NCBI RefSeq assembly: GCF_016918545.1
Contig: NZ_JAFFQC010000007.1
Span: 1 to 64,000, forward strand
Direction: 5' to 3'
Origin: Desulfobulbus alkaliphilus
Lineage (GTDB): Bacteria; Desulfobacterota; Desulfobulbia; Desulfobulbales; Desulfobulbaceae
Length of the DNA: 64,000 bases
Below the pieces are notes generated by a model. The model was not told the DNA's origin and did not search any database. It saw only the letters and a list, made by a program, of their open reading frames with translations. The first letter of the stretch is position 1. Every line of letters begins with the position of its first letter. Positions 17,219 through 25,958 of the stretch are shown piece by piece. Position numbers and translations under genes: made by a program.

Positions 17219-19183
17219 ATGAATTTTTTCGAGGAGCAGGAGCGGGCCCGGCGCCGGACCGTTGAACTGGTGCTACTTTTCGTCCTGGCCGTGACTGGGA
17301 TGATTCTGCTGGTCAACCTGCTGGTCCTGGTGACCATAGTCGGTTTCGAAGCCGGTATGGTCGATTTCAACCCGACAACCCTGGCCCGCTATTTCCGCTG
17401 GGATATTGCCGCCCTTGTCAGCGTGGCGGTACTGGTGCTGATTACGCTTGGCAGTCTGCACAAAACTCTGGCCTTAGGCGGAGATGGCGGCCGGGTCGCC
17501 GAATTGCTCGGTGGCCGCCTGGTCGGTGCGAATACCAAGAATGAAGCCGAGCGCCGTTTACTCAATGTTGTTGAAGAAATGGCCATAGCCGCCGGGATAC
17601 CGGTGCCCAGAGTGTACCTGCTGGATGAACCAGGGATTAACGCCTTTGCCGCCGGAACCAGTCCCGCCGACGCGGTGATCGGGGTAACCCGCGGGGCGTT
17701 GATGATGCTGAATCGAGACGAATTGCAGGGAGTGGTGGCCCACGAGTTCAGTCATATTTTCAACGGCGACATGCGGCTCAATCTTCGCTTGGTCGGAGTG
17801 CTGCATGGCATTCTGCTGCTGGGAATGGTGGGCTATCACCTGCTGCGACTCACCACTATCCGCGGCTCCCGACGCTCTGGCGGTGGCCGGCAGACTGCAG
17901 CCCTGGCAGCCCTGGGTGTCGGGCTACTAGCCGTCGGCAGCGTCGGATATTGCTGCGGACAACTGATCAAGGCCATGGTCAGCCGGCAGCGCGAATACCT
18001 GGCCGATGCTTCGGCGGTTCAATTCACCCGCCAACAGAAAGGGATCGGCGGCGCCCTGAAAAAGATCGGTGGTGCAGCTGCCGGTTCCCGGCTGGAAACT
18101 CCAGCCGCCAGCGAATACAGCCATGCGTATTTGGCCGCCGGGGTCACCGGTTTCTTGCAGGGGCTTTTCGCCACCCACCCACCCCTGCCGGAGCGGATCA
18201 GGAAGATCGACCCCGGCTGGGATGGACAATTCATCACCCCGGGAGAGAAGAAGCCGCTAGCCGGAGATAAACTGAGGCAAGAAGAAGATAAACGCCGAAT
18301 CAGTCCCCAGTCGATTGAGGCAGCCGGGGTGCTGATGACAGCCGGAGTACTGAACGCCGGCCGCATCCTGGAAAGAATCGGGACAGTGGACGAACAGGGA
18401 GTGGAGGCGGCCCGTGTCATGCTGGGATGCATTCCCGGTCCTCTGCGCACGGCCGCGTCAGAACCCTTCGGGGTCCGGGCTGTGATTTACGGTCTCCTCC
18501 TCGACCATCGTCCGGAAATCCGGGCTGAACAGTGGCGCCTGCTCACGGAACTGGCTGATCCGACAGTGGTCGCTGAAGGCCGTAGCCTGGAAGCAGATTT
18601 GTCAGACCTGCCTGAGGAAGCTCGCCTCCCTTTGCTGGAGTTGGCCCTGCCGACTCTACGCAATTTGTCCCTCGAACAGTATCAGCGTTTCCGCCGGGTG
18701 GTGGAAGCCCTGATCGAAGCGGATCAGCAAGTGAGTCTGCGGGAATGGATCGTGCGTCGCCTGGTGGTACATCAACTCGACCTGGATTTCAGCCTGCGCA
18801 AGCCACCCCGGCCTCGTTACCGCGAACCGGCCTCGATTCGAGAAGAACTGGCGCTGTTGCTCTCCCTGATCGCCCACGCCGAACATCCCGATGATCCGGA
18901 AAAAGCCATCCGGGCCTTCGTCGCCGGCGAAGATGCATTCGGCGAAACCGGCCTGAGGCTGCTTCCTCGTACATCCCTGAATACCGTAGCGCTGGATGCC
19001 GCCATGGATACCTTAGAGATGGCTGTTCCACTGCTCAAACAACGTCTGCTGCAGGCCTTTACCGCCTGCCTGATGTTTGACGGCCGGAGCAAAATGGTCA
19101 GCTGGGAATTGTTGCGCACCATTGCAGCCTGCTTGGACGTCCCCGTCCCCCTGCACCACGCAGCCAAAGAAATTCCAGCCTAG
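17219..19183 (+). CDS. M48 family membrane metallopeptidase with long C-terminal domain
   Basis: Zinc endopeptidase at the inner membrane, related to HtpX. The 654-aa protein has two N-terminal membrane helices (about 15-43 and 60-82), the zinc motif HEFSH at residues 175-179, another hydrophobic pair (about 190-245), and the third zinc ligand in REYLADASAVQ (around 258-268). A cytoplasmic-looking C-terminal region of about 300 residues follows, absent from HtpX (about 290 aa). Its end (FTACLMFDGRSKMVSWELLR) resembles the TerB-like helical domains seen in some large M48 proteins. It forms an operon with lemA, and a terminator hairpin lies 310 bp downstream beyond a repeat copy. Confidence 0.9.
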   Translation: MNFFEEQERARRRTVELVLLFVLAVTGMILLVNLLVLVTIVGFEAGMVDFNPTTLARYFRWDIAALVSVAVLVLITLGSLHKTLALGGDGGRVAELLGGRLVGANTKNEAERRLLNVVEEMAIAAGIPVPRVYLLDEPGINAFAAGTSPADAVIGVTRGALMMLNRDELQGVVAHEFSHIFNGDMRLNLRLVGVLHGILLLGMVGYHLLRLTTIRGSRRSGGGRQTAALAALGVGLLAVGSVGYCCGQLIKAMVSRQREYLADASAVQFTRQQKGIGGALKKIGGAAAGSRLETPAASEYSHAYLAAGVTGFLQGLFATHPPLPERIRKIDPGWDGQFITPGEKKPLAGDKLRQEEDKRRISPQSIEAAGVLMTAGVLNAGRILERIGTVDEQGVEAARVMLGCIPGPLRTAASEPFGVRAVIYGLLLDHRPEIRAEQWRLLTELADPTVVAEGRSLEADLSDLPEEARLPLLELALPTLRNLSLEQYQRFRRVVEALIEADQQVSLREWIVRRLVVHQLDLDFSLRKPPRPRYREPASIREELALLLSLIAHAEHPDDPEKAIRAFVAGEDAFGETGLRLLPRTSLNTVALDAAMDTLEMAVPLLKQRLLQAFTACLMFDGRSKMVSWELLRTIAACLDVPVPLHHAAKEIPA

Positions 19184-19209
19184 ATACACCGCGGCACTGT
19201 AAACTAATA

Positions 19210-19427
19210 CCTGAATCCGTGACGGCTGGACTCTTGCTTTGGGCATATCTCTCTGTAATCATTATATAATTACAGCAAAATTTTTGGCAATAACTTTCAC
19301 CCGCCGCCCTTCGGGGCATCCGTCCGCACGCCATCTTCATTGCCCGTAACCGTTCGATAAAGTGTACTTTAATCGAACGGCCACGAACAACAAAGCTGAC
19401 GCACGGACAAACGCTCACGGATCCAGG
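19210..19427 (+). repeat. Dispersed MITE-like repeat, copy 6
   Basis: Full-length 218-bp copy between the M48 gene (stop 27 bp upstream) and its terminator. The right end is GGATCCAGG. No flanking direct repeat is evident. Confidence 0.92.
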
Positions 19428-19496
19428 GTGGAGTTTTGTCTCCTTGTGGCTTCACGCCTCCTTTTTCAGAACGTACAACATAATATAAATACCGGC

Positions 19497-19532
19497 AAAA
19501 CCGCTCTTCTCTTTTGACAAAAGAGCGGTTTT
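19497..19532 (+). terminator. Hairpin terminator between M48 and aor genes
   Basis: A perfect 12-bp stem (AAAACCGCTCTT / AAGAGCGGTTTT) with a 12-nt loop. The A and T ends mean it can act on both strands. It separates the lemA-M48 transcript from the aldehyde oxidoreductase operon. Confidence 0.75.
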
Positions 19533-19674
19533 AGAAGTAAATAAACAGTATTGTTTGACGTTTCATACCAGATACGTTCTGCAACCAGGCATCACATCTT
19601 TCTGAACAGTTCCCCCGGTGGGTACGGGTTCCTCCAGGAGCCCGGTTCTTTCTCTTTCACATAGGAGTAATCGA

Positions 19675-21405
19675 ATGGCTGAGCAAATTTTTCGCGTGAA
19701 CATGTCGGACTTGAGTACCAAGATCGAAACCGTGCCCGAGGAATGGAAGGGGCTGGGGGGCCGTGGCTTGACTTCCACCGTAATCGCAGCCGAGGTTAAT
19801 CCGACCTGTCACCCCCTGGGCAAGCATAATAAACTCGTCATAGCCCCGGGCCTGCTTTCCGGCACCCCGGCCGCCAACTCCGGCCGTCTGTCGTGCGGGG
19901 CGAAAAGCCCCCTGACCGGCACCATCAAGGAAGCCAACGCCGGTGGCACCTCAGCCCAGATGCTGGCCAGACATGGCGTCAAGGCCCTGATCATCGAGGG
20001 GAAACCGACTGATAACGGGAAATGGTACAGTCTCCATGTCCATAGCGGCGGAGTTACTGTCCAGGAAGAGACGGAAGTGATCGGCATGGGAAACTTTGCC
20101 GTGGTTGAGGTACTGAACAAACGGCTCGGCGACAAAGTCGGTGTCATCACCATCGGTCCTGCCGGTGAAATGCGGATGACCGGAGCCAACATTTCCATCA
20201 AGGATCCGGACAATCATATACGTTCCAACGGTCGCGGCGGCCTTGGCGCGGTCCTGGGGTCCAAACAGATCAAATTTATCTCCGTGGAACCAACCAGCGA
20301 GAAGGTGGCGATTGCCGATCCGGAAGCGTTTAAAACCGCCAATCGCGCCTTTGCCAAGGCCTTGGTCGACAACCCGATCAGTAAGGCTCTGGGCCAGTAC
20401 GGCACCAACGTCCTTGTAAATATTATCAATGAGTCGGGTGGATTGCCCACCCGCAACTTCACCAGCGGTCAGTTTGCCGGTCACGAGGCCATCTCCGGTG
20501 AAACCATGCACGACACCATTGTCGCCCGTGGCGGCAAGCCAAAACATAACTGTCATGCCGGCTGTGTCATCAACTGTTCGCAGATCTACACCGATCTCAA
20601 AGGGCAGTACAAAACCTCGGGATTCGAGTATGAGTCTATCTGGGCGTTGGGGGCTGACTGTTGTGTCGATAACCTCGATCACATTGCCGAGGCCGACAGC
20701 CTCATGGATGACCTTGGTCTTGATTCCATTGAAACCGCCGTGGCCTTTGGGGTGGCCATGGAGGCGGGAGTACTTCCCTTCGGCGACGGTGCCGGTATCT
20801 GCCGCATCCTCAGGGAAGAAGTCGGCAAGGGTACTCCATTGGGACGGATTATCGGGTCCGGGGCCGCGGCGGTCGGTCGAGCCTATGGAGTCACCCGGGT
20901 ACCAGTGGTGAAAAACCAGGCCATTCCGGCCTATGATCCGCGGGCCATCAAAGGCATCGGCATCACCTATGCCACCTCGACCCAGGGCGCGGATCACACC
21001 ATGGGGTACACCATCGCCACCAACATCCTCGGGGTTGGCGGCAAGGTCGACCCTCTCAGCAAGGAAGGCCAGGTGGAACTGTCACGCAACCTGCAGATCG
21101 CCACCGCGGCCATTGACTCAACCGGCATGTGCCTGTTCATTGCTTTTGCCGCTCTTGACGATGCCACCTGCCTCCCCTCTCTCATCGATCTGCTCAACGC
21201 CCGCTTCGGTATCAACTTGACCGCCGATGATGTCACCAATCTCGGCATGTCGATTCTCAAGACCGAACGTGCCTTCAATCTGGCCGCGGGTTTCACCAAC
21301 AAAGATGATCGATTGCCGGAATTTTTTGCCGAAGAGCCGATCGCTCCCCATAACGTTGTCTGGGACATCAGCGACGAGGCCATTGATTCGTTCTGGGATT
21401 TTTAA
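19675..21405 (+). CDS. aor: Tungsten-type aldehyde:ferredoxin oxidoreductase
   Basis: Cytosolic tungstopterin and [4Fe-4S] enzyme that oxidises aldehydes to carboxylic acids with ferredoxin, or runs in reverse. The start at 19675 is set by an ATAGGAG ribosome binding site; a longer frame from 19618 has none. The 576 aa include the N-terminal pterin-binding part with GLGGRGLTSTV, LAPGLLSGT-like and SNGRGGLGAVLGSKQIK segments, iron-sulfur cysteines C293, C297 and C301 in NCHAGCVINC, and the fourth, C486, in DSTGMCLF. The C-x3-C spacing at the first two cysteines, where archetypal archaeal AOR has C-x2-C, marks a subgroup. It heads an operon with moaD and two moeA genes, which suggests cofactor supply dedicated to this enzyme. 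Confidence 0.93.
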   Translation: MAEQIFRVNMSDLSTKIETVPEEWKGLGGRGLTSTVIAAEVNPTCHPLGKHNKLVIAPGLLSGTPAANSGRLSCGAKSPLTGTIKEANAGGTSAQMLARHGVKALIIEGKPTDNGKWYSLHVHSGGVTVQEETEVIGMGNFAVVEVLNKRLGDKVGVITIGPAGEMRMTGANISIKDPDNHIRSNGRGGLGAVLGSKQIKFISVEPTSEKVAIADPEAFKTANRAFAKALVDNPISKALGQYGTNVLVNIINESGGLPTRNFTSGQFAGHEAISGETMHDTIVARGGKPKHNCHAGCVINCSQIYTDLKGQYKTSGFEYESIWALGADCCVDNLDHIAEADSLMDDLGLDSIETAVAFGVAMEAGVLPFGDGAGICRILREEVGKGTPLGRIIGSGAAAVGRAYGVTRVPVVKNQAIPAYDPRAIKGIGITYATSTQGADHTMGYTIATNILGVGGKVDPLSKEGQVELSRNLQIATAAIDSTGMCLFIAFAALDDATCLPSLIDLLNARFGINLTADDVTNLGMSILKTERAFNLAAGFTNKDDRLPEFFAEEPIAPHNVVWDISDEAIDSFWDF

Positions 21406-21421
21406 CCAAAGGACCAGGCCT

Positions 21422-21646
21422 ATGCAACTGACGGTCAAACTCTTCGCCTATTTCCGGGACAACCGTTTCAAGCAGAAAGTGACGGACTATCCCGAGGGGA
21501 CCACGGTGGAAGACATTATCCGTTCCCTTGGTATTGATCTTGACGAGGTCGGTGTGACCATGATCAACTCACGCCATTGTTCCCTTGAACAGGTCCCGGT
21601 CGACGGGGACCAACTGGCCATCTTTCCCAACATCGGCGGGGGGTAA
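21422..21646 (+). CDS. moaD: MoaD/ThiS-type sulfur carrier protein
   Basis: A 74-aa ubiquitin-fold carrier that would deliver sulfur as a C-terminal thiocarboxylate to molybdopterin or tungstopterin synthesis. It begins MQLTVKLFAYFRD, has the VEDIIRSLG helix and the late ALFP-like stretch QLAIFPNIGGG, and ends in the required Gly-Gly. It lies 16 bp after aor, and the adenylating partner (the E1-like protein at 25272-25958) is in the same cluster. The end of the gene forms a strong hairpin with the stop codon in its loop. Confidence 0.9.
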   Translation: MQLTVKLFAYFRDNRFKQKVTDYPEGTTVEDIIRSLGIDLDEVGVTMINSRHCSLEQVPVDGDQLAIFPNIGGG

Positions 21647-21659
21647 CCCCCCCGCCGAT
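21632..21659 (+). other. GC hairpin enclosing the moaD stop codon
   Basis: A perfect 12-bp stem (ATCGGCGGGGGG / CCCCCCGCCGAT) with the TAA stop in a 4-nt loop. No U-tract follows, so it is not a standard terminator. It could limit read-through into moeA, stabilise the aor-moaD message, or slow termination at the stop codon. Its effect is inference. Confidence 0.7.
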
Positions 21660-21888
21660 CCTTCCCGGGTTCCTTGTCCTCTCGTCGACTGATATTCTCC
21701 ACATCCGCATCGGTGCACATCCAGACCGGTACGGGGAGCCTTCCCGGCCAAGGCTTTTGTTGAGATAGGGAGCAACTCTTCATCAATACGGCAAGTAGTT
21801 GCCAATTGGCTGTCATCGTCATCATCTTCGAGACGTAATTTCACCTCAACCTCACTCCATCAGCCCACTTCCCGACCGCAGGCAAGAG

Positions 21889-23130
21889 ATGATGAAAGAC
21901 TTCTTCAAACTGATCACCTCCACTGAGTTCCTGGCCCATTTTTCAACTTTTTCTACCTTGGATGAGCAGACAGTGCCCTTGCACGCGGCCCGAAACCGCG
22001 TTCTGACAAGGGACATCATCAGCCAGGAAGCCCTGCCGCCTTTTTCCCGTTCCACCATGGATGGGTTCGCGGTCAGGGCCCGCGATACCTTTGGCTGCTC
22101 GGATTCGGAACCAGCTCTGCTGCAGGTGACCGGCGAAATCGCCATGGGTATACCCGGATGGGAATATTCCCTGCAACCCGGTCAGACCGTTCGCATCTGG
22201 ACCGGTGGGGAACTGCCCGCAAAAGCTGATGCCGTGGTCATGGTCGAGTATACGCAACCCTACGACGAAGAAACCGTGGCCGTCTATCGACCGGTGGCGC
22301 CGGGAGAACATGTTATCCAGGCCGGTGAGGATTACCGGCAAGGGGCCATGGTGCTCGAGCGGGGCAGGATGTTGCGGCCCCAGGATCTGGGCGTGCTGGC
22401 CGGCCTGGGCATCGTATCCGTACCGGTCTACCGCAAGCCCAGGGTCGCTATAGTGTCCACCGGTGACGAAATTGTTCCTGCTGAGCAAAAACCACCACCA
22501 GGGAAGATACGAGATATCAACTCCACAACTCTGGCAGCCCTGGTGGAAGAGGCTGGAGGCGTACCAGTGACCTGTGGTATTCGCAATGACGACCTTGAGG
22601 CTCTCCTTGCGGTGTGCACCGCAGCCTTGGCCGAATGTGATATCCTGCTGATCTCAGGGGGCAGTTCTGTCGGTCGCCGTGATTACACCTTACAGGTCTT
22701 CAAGGCCCTGCCGGAGGTCGAAACCCTGGTTCACGGGGTTGCCATCCGGCCGGGCAAGCCCACTATTCTGGCCCGACAGGGCAACAAGGCCCTGTTCGGT
22801 CTCCCCGGCCATGCAGCCTCGGCCATGGTGATCTTCACCCTTTTTGTCCGTCCTCTGTTGCGCGCCATGGCAGGCTTAGGCGCCAGTCATGGTTTACAGG
22901 TCGTCAAGGTCATTACTGCCCAGCAGATCCCCTCGACCATCGGCCGGGAAGACTATGTACGGGTACGATTGATCCCTTCGGAGAACAACACCCCTCCCCA
23001 GGCCATCCCGGTGTACGGCAAATCGGGTCTGCTCAATTCCCTGGTGCAGGCCGACGGACTCCTGCCGATTGGCCGGGACATCGAAGGGCTTGACCAGGGA
23101 TCTGAAGCCCATGTCCTTGCGTTCCCCTGA
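21889..23130 (+). CDS. moeA: Molybdopterin molybdotransferase MoeA
   Basis: Inserts molybdate or tungstate into adenylated pterin. The start is at ATG 21889 (MMKDFFKLI, 413 aa), near an AGG-containing site; the longer frame from 21799 has no binding site. Motifs seen are PPFSRSTMDGFAVRARDTFG (about residues 45-64), IRTGGELPAKADAVVMVEY-like and the MoCF domain with VAIVSTGDEI, RDINSTTLAALVEEAGG and LLISGGSSVGRRDY. The C-terminal domain includes GKPTILARQGNKALFGLPG. It is preceded by about 240 bp after moaD without a gene. Given the aor neighbour and a second MoeA downstream, tungsten is a likely metal. Confidence 0.93.
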   Translation: MMKDFFKLITSTEFLAHFSTFSTLDEQTVPLHAARNRVLTRDIISQEALPPFSRSTMDGFAVRARDTFGCSDSEPALLQVTGEIAMGIPGWEYSLQPGQTVRIWTGGELPAKADAVVMVEYTQPYDEETVAVYRPVAPGEHVIQAGEDYRQGAMVLERGRMLRPQDLGVLAGLGIVSVPVYRKPRVAIVSTGDEIVPAEQKPPPGKIRDINSTTLAALVEEAGGVPVTCGIRNDDLEALLAVCTAALAECDILLISGGSSVGRRDYTLQVFKALPEVETLVHGVAIRPGKPTILARQGNKALFGLPGHAASAMVIFTLFVRPLLRAMAGLGASHGLQVVKVITAQQIPSTIGREDYVRVRLIPSENNTPPQAIPVYGKSGLLNSLVQADGLLPIGRDIEGLDQGSEAHVLAFP

Positions 23131-23224
23131 GCCCATTCCATGTACACAGGCGTGGTTAACCACACAGTGACAACCCCTGATTGGTTACCCATCCTATCCG
23201 CTAACTCAGCATTGATCCATTGCC

Positions 23225-25153
23225 ATGCAACGAAAAATCTATCTGAACATGCATTCCAGGGAAGAAGCCGAACGCCTGCTTCGATCACGATTCAGCAGCA
23301 GACGTACCGTCTCGGAGACCATCCCCTCCCGCCAGGCTCGGGGCCGGGTCACTGCCGGGCCGGTCAGTGCCCGCCTTTCCTCACCCACTTTTCACGCTGC
23401 CGCCATGGACGGCCTGGCAGTGCGGGCTGAGCAGACCTTCGGGGCCAGTGATCATGCGCCCTTGGTCCTGCGCCTTGACACCGGTCAGGCGGACCTGATC
23501 AACACCGGCTATCCTCTGCCGGCGGATAAGAATGCCGTTATCATGATCGAGCAGGTTCTGCTCAGCGACGACGAAACCAGTGCTACCATCCGTGCCCCGG
23601 TATATCCCTGGCAGCATGTCCGCAAAGTAGGAGAAGATATTGTTGCCACTGAGCTGCTTTTCCCCACCGGCCATATCATCCGGCCGGCCGATGTCGCCGC
23701 CCTGGTTACCGGTGGATGCGCGACCGTCGATGTCCGCCGCAAACCGAAAGTGGTGATCATGCCCACCGGCAGTGAACTGGTTGGTCTGGAGGAGTGCGCA
23801 GATGGAGTACCGCCGGGTAAAATCATTGAATCCAACTCGGCGGTCCTGGCCGGCCTCGCCGAGGAGGCCGGAGCCGCGGTGACGGTGACCCAGATCATCA
23901 GCGACGATTTTACCACCATCAAAAACCAGCTGGCAGCTCTCATGGTCACCGATGTCGACCTGGTGGTGATCAATGCCGGATCATCGTCGGGCAGCGCTGA
24001 TTACACGGTCCGCATCATCGAGGAGTTGGGCGAGGTCCTGGTCCACGGCGTAACCATCATGCCCGGCAAACCGACGATTCTGGGGGTGATCGACGACAAA
24101 CCGGTGGTCGGTATCCCCGGCTATCCGGTCTCGGCAATCATCGCCATGGAGCAGTTCATCCTCCCCCTGCTGGCACAGATGCAGGGTATGCACCTTCCGG
24201 CCAGACCTTCCATCCAGGCCATTGTGGCCAAGGACCTGCCCTCCCCCGCCGGTATCGAAGAATTTCGACGTATGATCGTCGGCCGAATCAAAGGTCAATT
24301 CATTGCCGTCCCCCTGAAAAAAGGAGCGGGTGCCATTACCACCTTGACCCGGGCCAACGGTATGCTGCGCATCGATCCCGCCTCGGAAGGCGAAAAACAG
24401 GGGACAACAGTCAACCTGGAAGTACTCGTACCCGAGTCCCAGGTGGAACGAACCATCCTCTGTACCGGCAGTCACGACCTCTGCCTGGATGTGCTGAATG
24501 ATTTCCTATGGAAAAAAGACCCGGCCTTTCCCCTGGCCTCAACCCATATCGGCAGCCTGGGCGGCATCATGGCCCTCAAACAGGGAATGTGCCATATGGC
24601 CGGATCCCATCTGCTTAACCCCAGGGATGGCTCATATAACACCTCTTATATCCGTACATACCTGCCGAATAGAGATATCCGCATCCTGACCCTGGTGCAT
24701 CGGCAACAGGGGTTCATCGTTCCGCCCGGTAACCCCAAGGAAATCGACGGCATAGCTGATCTTTTCAGAAAAGGGATATCCTTTATCAACCGGCAGGCCG
24801 GTTCCGGCACCCGGGTGCTGCTCGATTACGAATTGCAGCGCCACAATCTTGATGGTGATCTGATCAAAGGCTATGATCAGGACGAATACACTCACATGGC
24901 GGTGGCGGTGGCGGTTCTTTCCGGCAAGGTGGATGTCGGCCTGGGCATCAAGAGTGCAGCCAGGGCCCTGGGGTTGAATTTCGTCCCGTTGGTCGAGGAG
25001 CGCTATGACCTGCTCATCCCCGGAGAGTTATTCCACTCCCCGATGATAACTGCGGTGATCGAGGTGATCAACTCGCCACTTTTTCAACAAACAGTGGTTC
25101 AATTAGGCGGCTACTCCACTCGGGAGACTGGAACATTAGTACCCTTGAACTGA
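23225..25153 (+). CDS. MoeA fused to a periplasmic-binding-protein-like (PBP) domain
   Basis: A 642-aa fusion. Residues 1 to about 405 form a complete MoeA (FHAAAMDGLAVRAEQTFGA, MPTGSELV, KIIESNSAVLAGLAEEAGA, NAGSSSGSADYTV, GKPTILGVI...GIPGYPVSA). Residues about 415-642 form a PBP-like domain of the type found after MoeA in archaea and anaerobes (LASTHIGSLGGIMALKQG, NRQAGSGTRVLLDYEL, GLGIKSAARALGLNF). That domain probably senses or presents metal oxyanion or pterin. It follows moeA by 94 bp. The start at 23225 fits the family opening (M-R-N/K-IYL-M). Two MoeA paralogs in one operon may split work between molybdenum and tungsten; this is inference. Confidence 0.92.
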   Translation: MQRKIYLNMHSREEAERLLRSRFSSRRTVSETIPSRQARGRVTAGPVSARLSSPTFHAAAMDGLAVRAEQTFGASDHAPLVLRLDTGQADLINTGYPLPADKNAVIMIEQVLLSDDETSATIRAPVYPWQHVRKVGEDIVATELLFPTGHIIRPADVAALVTGGCATVDVRRKPKVVIMPTGSELVGLEECADGVPPGKIIESNSAVLAGLAEEAGAAVTVTQIISDDFTTIKNQLAALMVTDVDLVVINAGSSSGSADYTVRIIEELGEVLVHGVTIMPGKPTILGVIDDKPVVGIPGYPVSAIIAMEQFILPLLAQMQGMHLPARPSIQAIVAKDLPSPAGIEEFRRMIVGRIKGQFIAVPLKKGAGAITTLTRANGMLRIDPASEGEKQGTTVNLEVLVPESQVERTILCTGSHDLCLDVLNDFLWKKDPAFPLASTHIGSLGGIMALKQGMCHMAGSHLLNPRDGSYNTSYIRTYLPNRDIRILTLVHRQQGFIVPPGNPKEIDGIADLFRKGISFINRQAGSGTRVLLDYELQRHNLDGDLIKGYDQDEYTHMAVAVAVLSGKVDVGLGIKSAARALGLNFVPLVEERYDLLIPGELFHSPMITAVIEVINSPLFQQTVVQLGGYSTRETGTLVPLN

Positions 25154-25154
25154 G

Positions 25155-25270
25155 CCTGAATCCGTGACGGCTGGACGCTTGTTTTGGACATATCTTACTG
25201 TAATCAGTTTAGAATTGCAGCAGAATCCCTGACAATGACCTTCGCCGGCCGCCCTTGGGGGCGTCCGCGG
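25155..25270 (+). repeat. Dispersed MITE-like repeat, copy 7 (left half only)
   Basis: The left terminal repeat begins 2 bp after the stop of the MoeA-PBP gene. The copy ends where the long hairpin would start, 2 bp before the stop codon of the convergent E1-like gene. It fills the whole gap between two convergent genes. Confidence 0.88.
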
Positions 25271-25271
25271 C

Positions 25272-25958
25272 TCAGCCCATGGTGGCAAAATCACCGTGTT
25301 TGAGATCGATGTGCATCCAGTTGTTCCGGAGGGACGAAGGCTCCCCCAACAGCACTTTTATCGTCTCACTAACCTGAAGACCAGCAACAACGACCACGGT
25401 GCAAACGAGCACGGAAGGGGGCGACGGGGAAGATAATCGCGGAGCGCGATCCGGATACAGCCGGGCCAGAAGATCGTCGCCGGGCCGCTGTACACCAACC
25501 TGCCCGCACCAGGCATTGACCGCGCCATGAATCAAGGGCTGCTTATGTTCACCGCAGAGACGTGCCAGATCTCGCCTCGCTTCGATACTATCCAGACAAT
25601 CCACCACCGCGTCCACCGCCGGCCAGGTCTCCTGGGGCACATCCCGGAAATCGACGGCCCAGGCGGTCACCCTGGCGAACGGATGAATGCAGCGGGCCCG
25701 ATGGGCGGCGATTTCAGCCTTGTTGCAGCCCAGGGTGGCGGTCAATGCGTTGAGCTGACGGTTGCAGTTGCTGGCAGTGAAGACATCGGGGTCAAAAACA
25801 TCCATCCGGCCGATACCGATGCGGACCAGCTGCTCGATCACGTATCCGCCAAGTCCACCGCAACCGACCACGGCCACATGACTGTTGTCCAGGGTCTGTT
25901 GCTGCTCCAGAGTCAGGGCCCCCTGGTTGCGGACAAAATATTCCTTGAAAGGTTCCAT
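25272..25958 (-). CDS. MoeB/ThiF/HesA-family adenylyltransferase (E1-like)
   Basis: Activates the C-terminal glycine of a MoaD/ThiS carrier by adenylation. At 228 aa from ATG 25958 (MEPFKEYFVRNQGALTLEQQ), it has the nucleotide-binding VVGCGGLGGYVIEQLVRIGIG (shown in parts), the conserved DxDVFxxSNxNRQ-type segment (FDPDVFTASNCNRQLNA), and VDCLDSIEARRDL. No paired CxxC zinc knuckles and no rhodanese domain are visible, so it is a short form. It converges on the aor-moaD-moeA operon, which supplies its likely carrier partner. The start has only a weak ribosome binding site; a longer frame to 26243 looks unlike coding sequence of this family. Confidence 0.86.
   Translation of the reverse strand: MEPFKEYFVRNQGALTLEQQQTLDNSHVAVVGCGGLGGYVIEQLVRIGIGRMDVFDPDVFTASNCNRQLNALTATLGCNKAEIAAHRARCIHPFARVTAWAVDFRDVPQETWPAVDAVVDCLDSIEARRDLARLCGEHKQPLIHGAVNAWCGQVGVQRPGDDLLARLYPDRAPRLSSPSPPSVLVCTVVVVAGLQVSETIKVLLGEPSSLRNNWMHIDLKHGDFATMG

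Noticed and set aside
19540-19674. Possible molybdenum/tungsten cofactor riboswitch before aor
   Set aside because: A small stem (CGGGTTCCT/AGGAGCCCG) is present, but the conserved Moco-RNA core is not visible.
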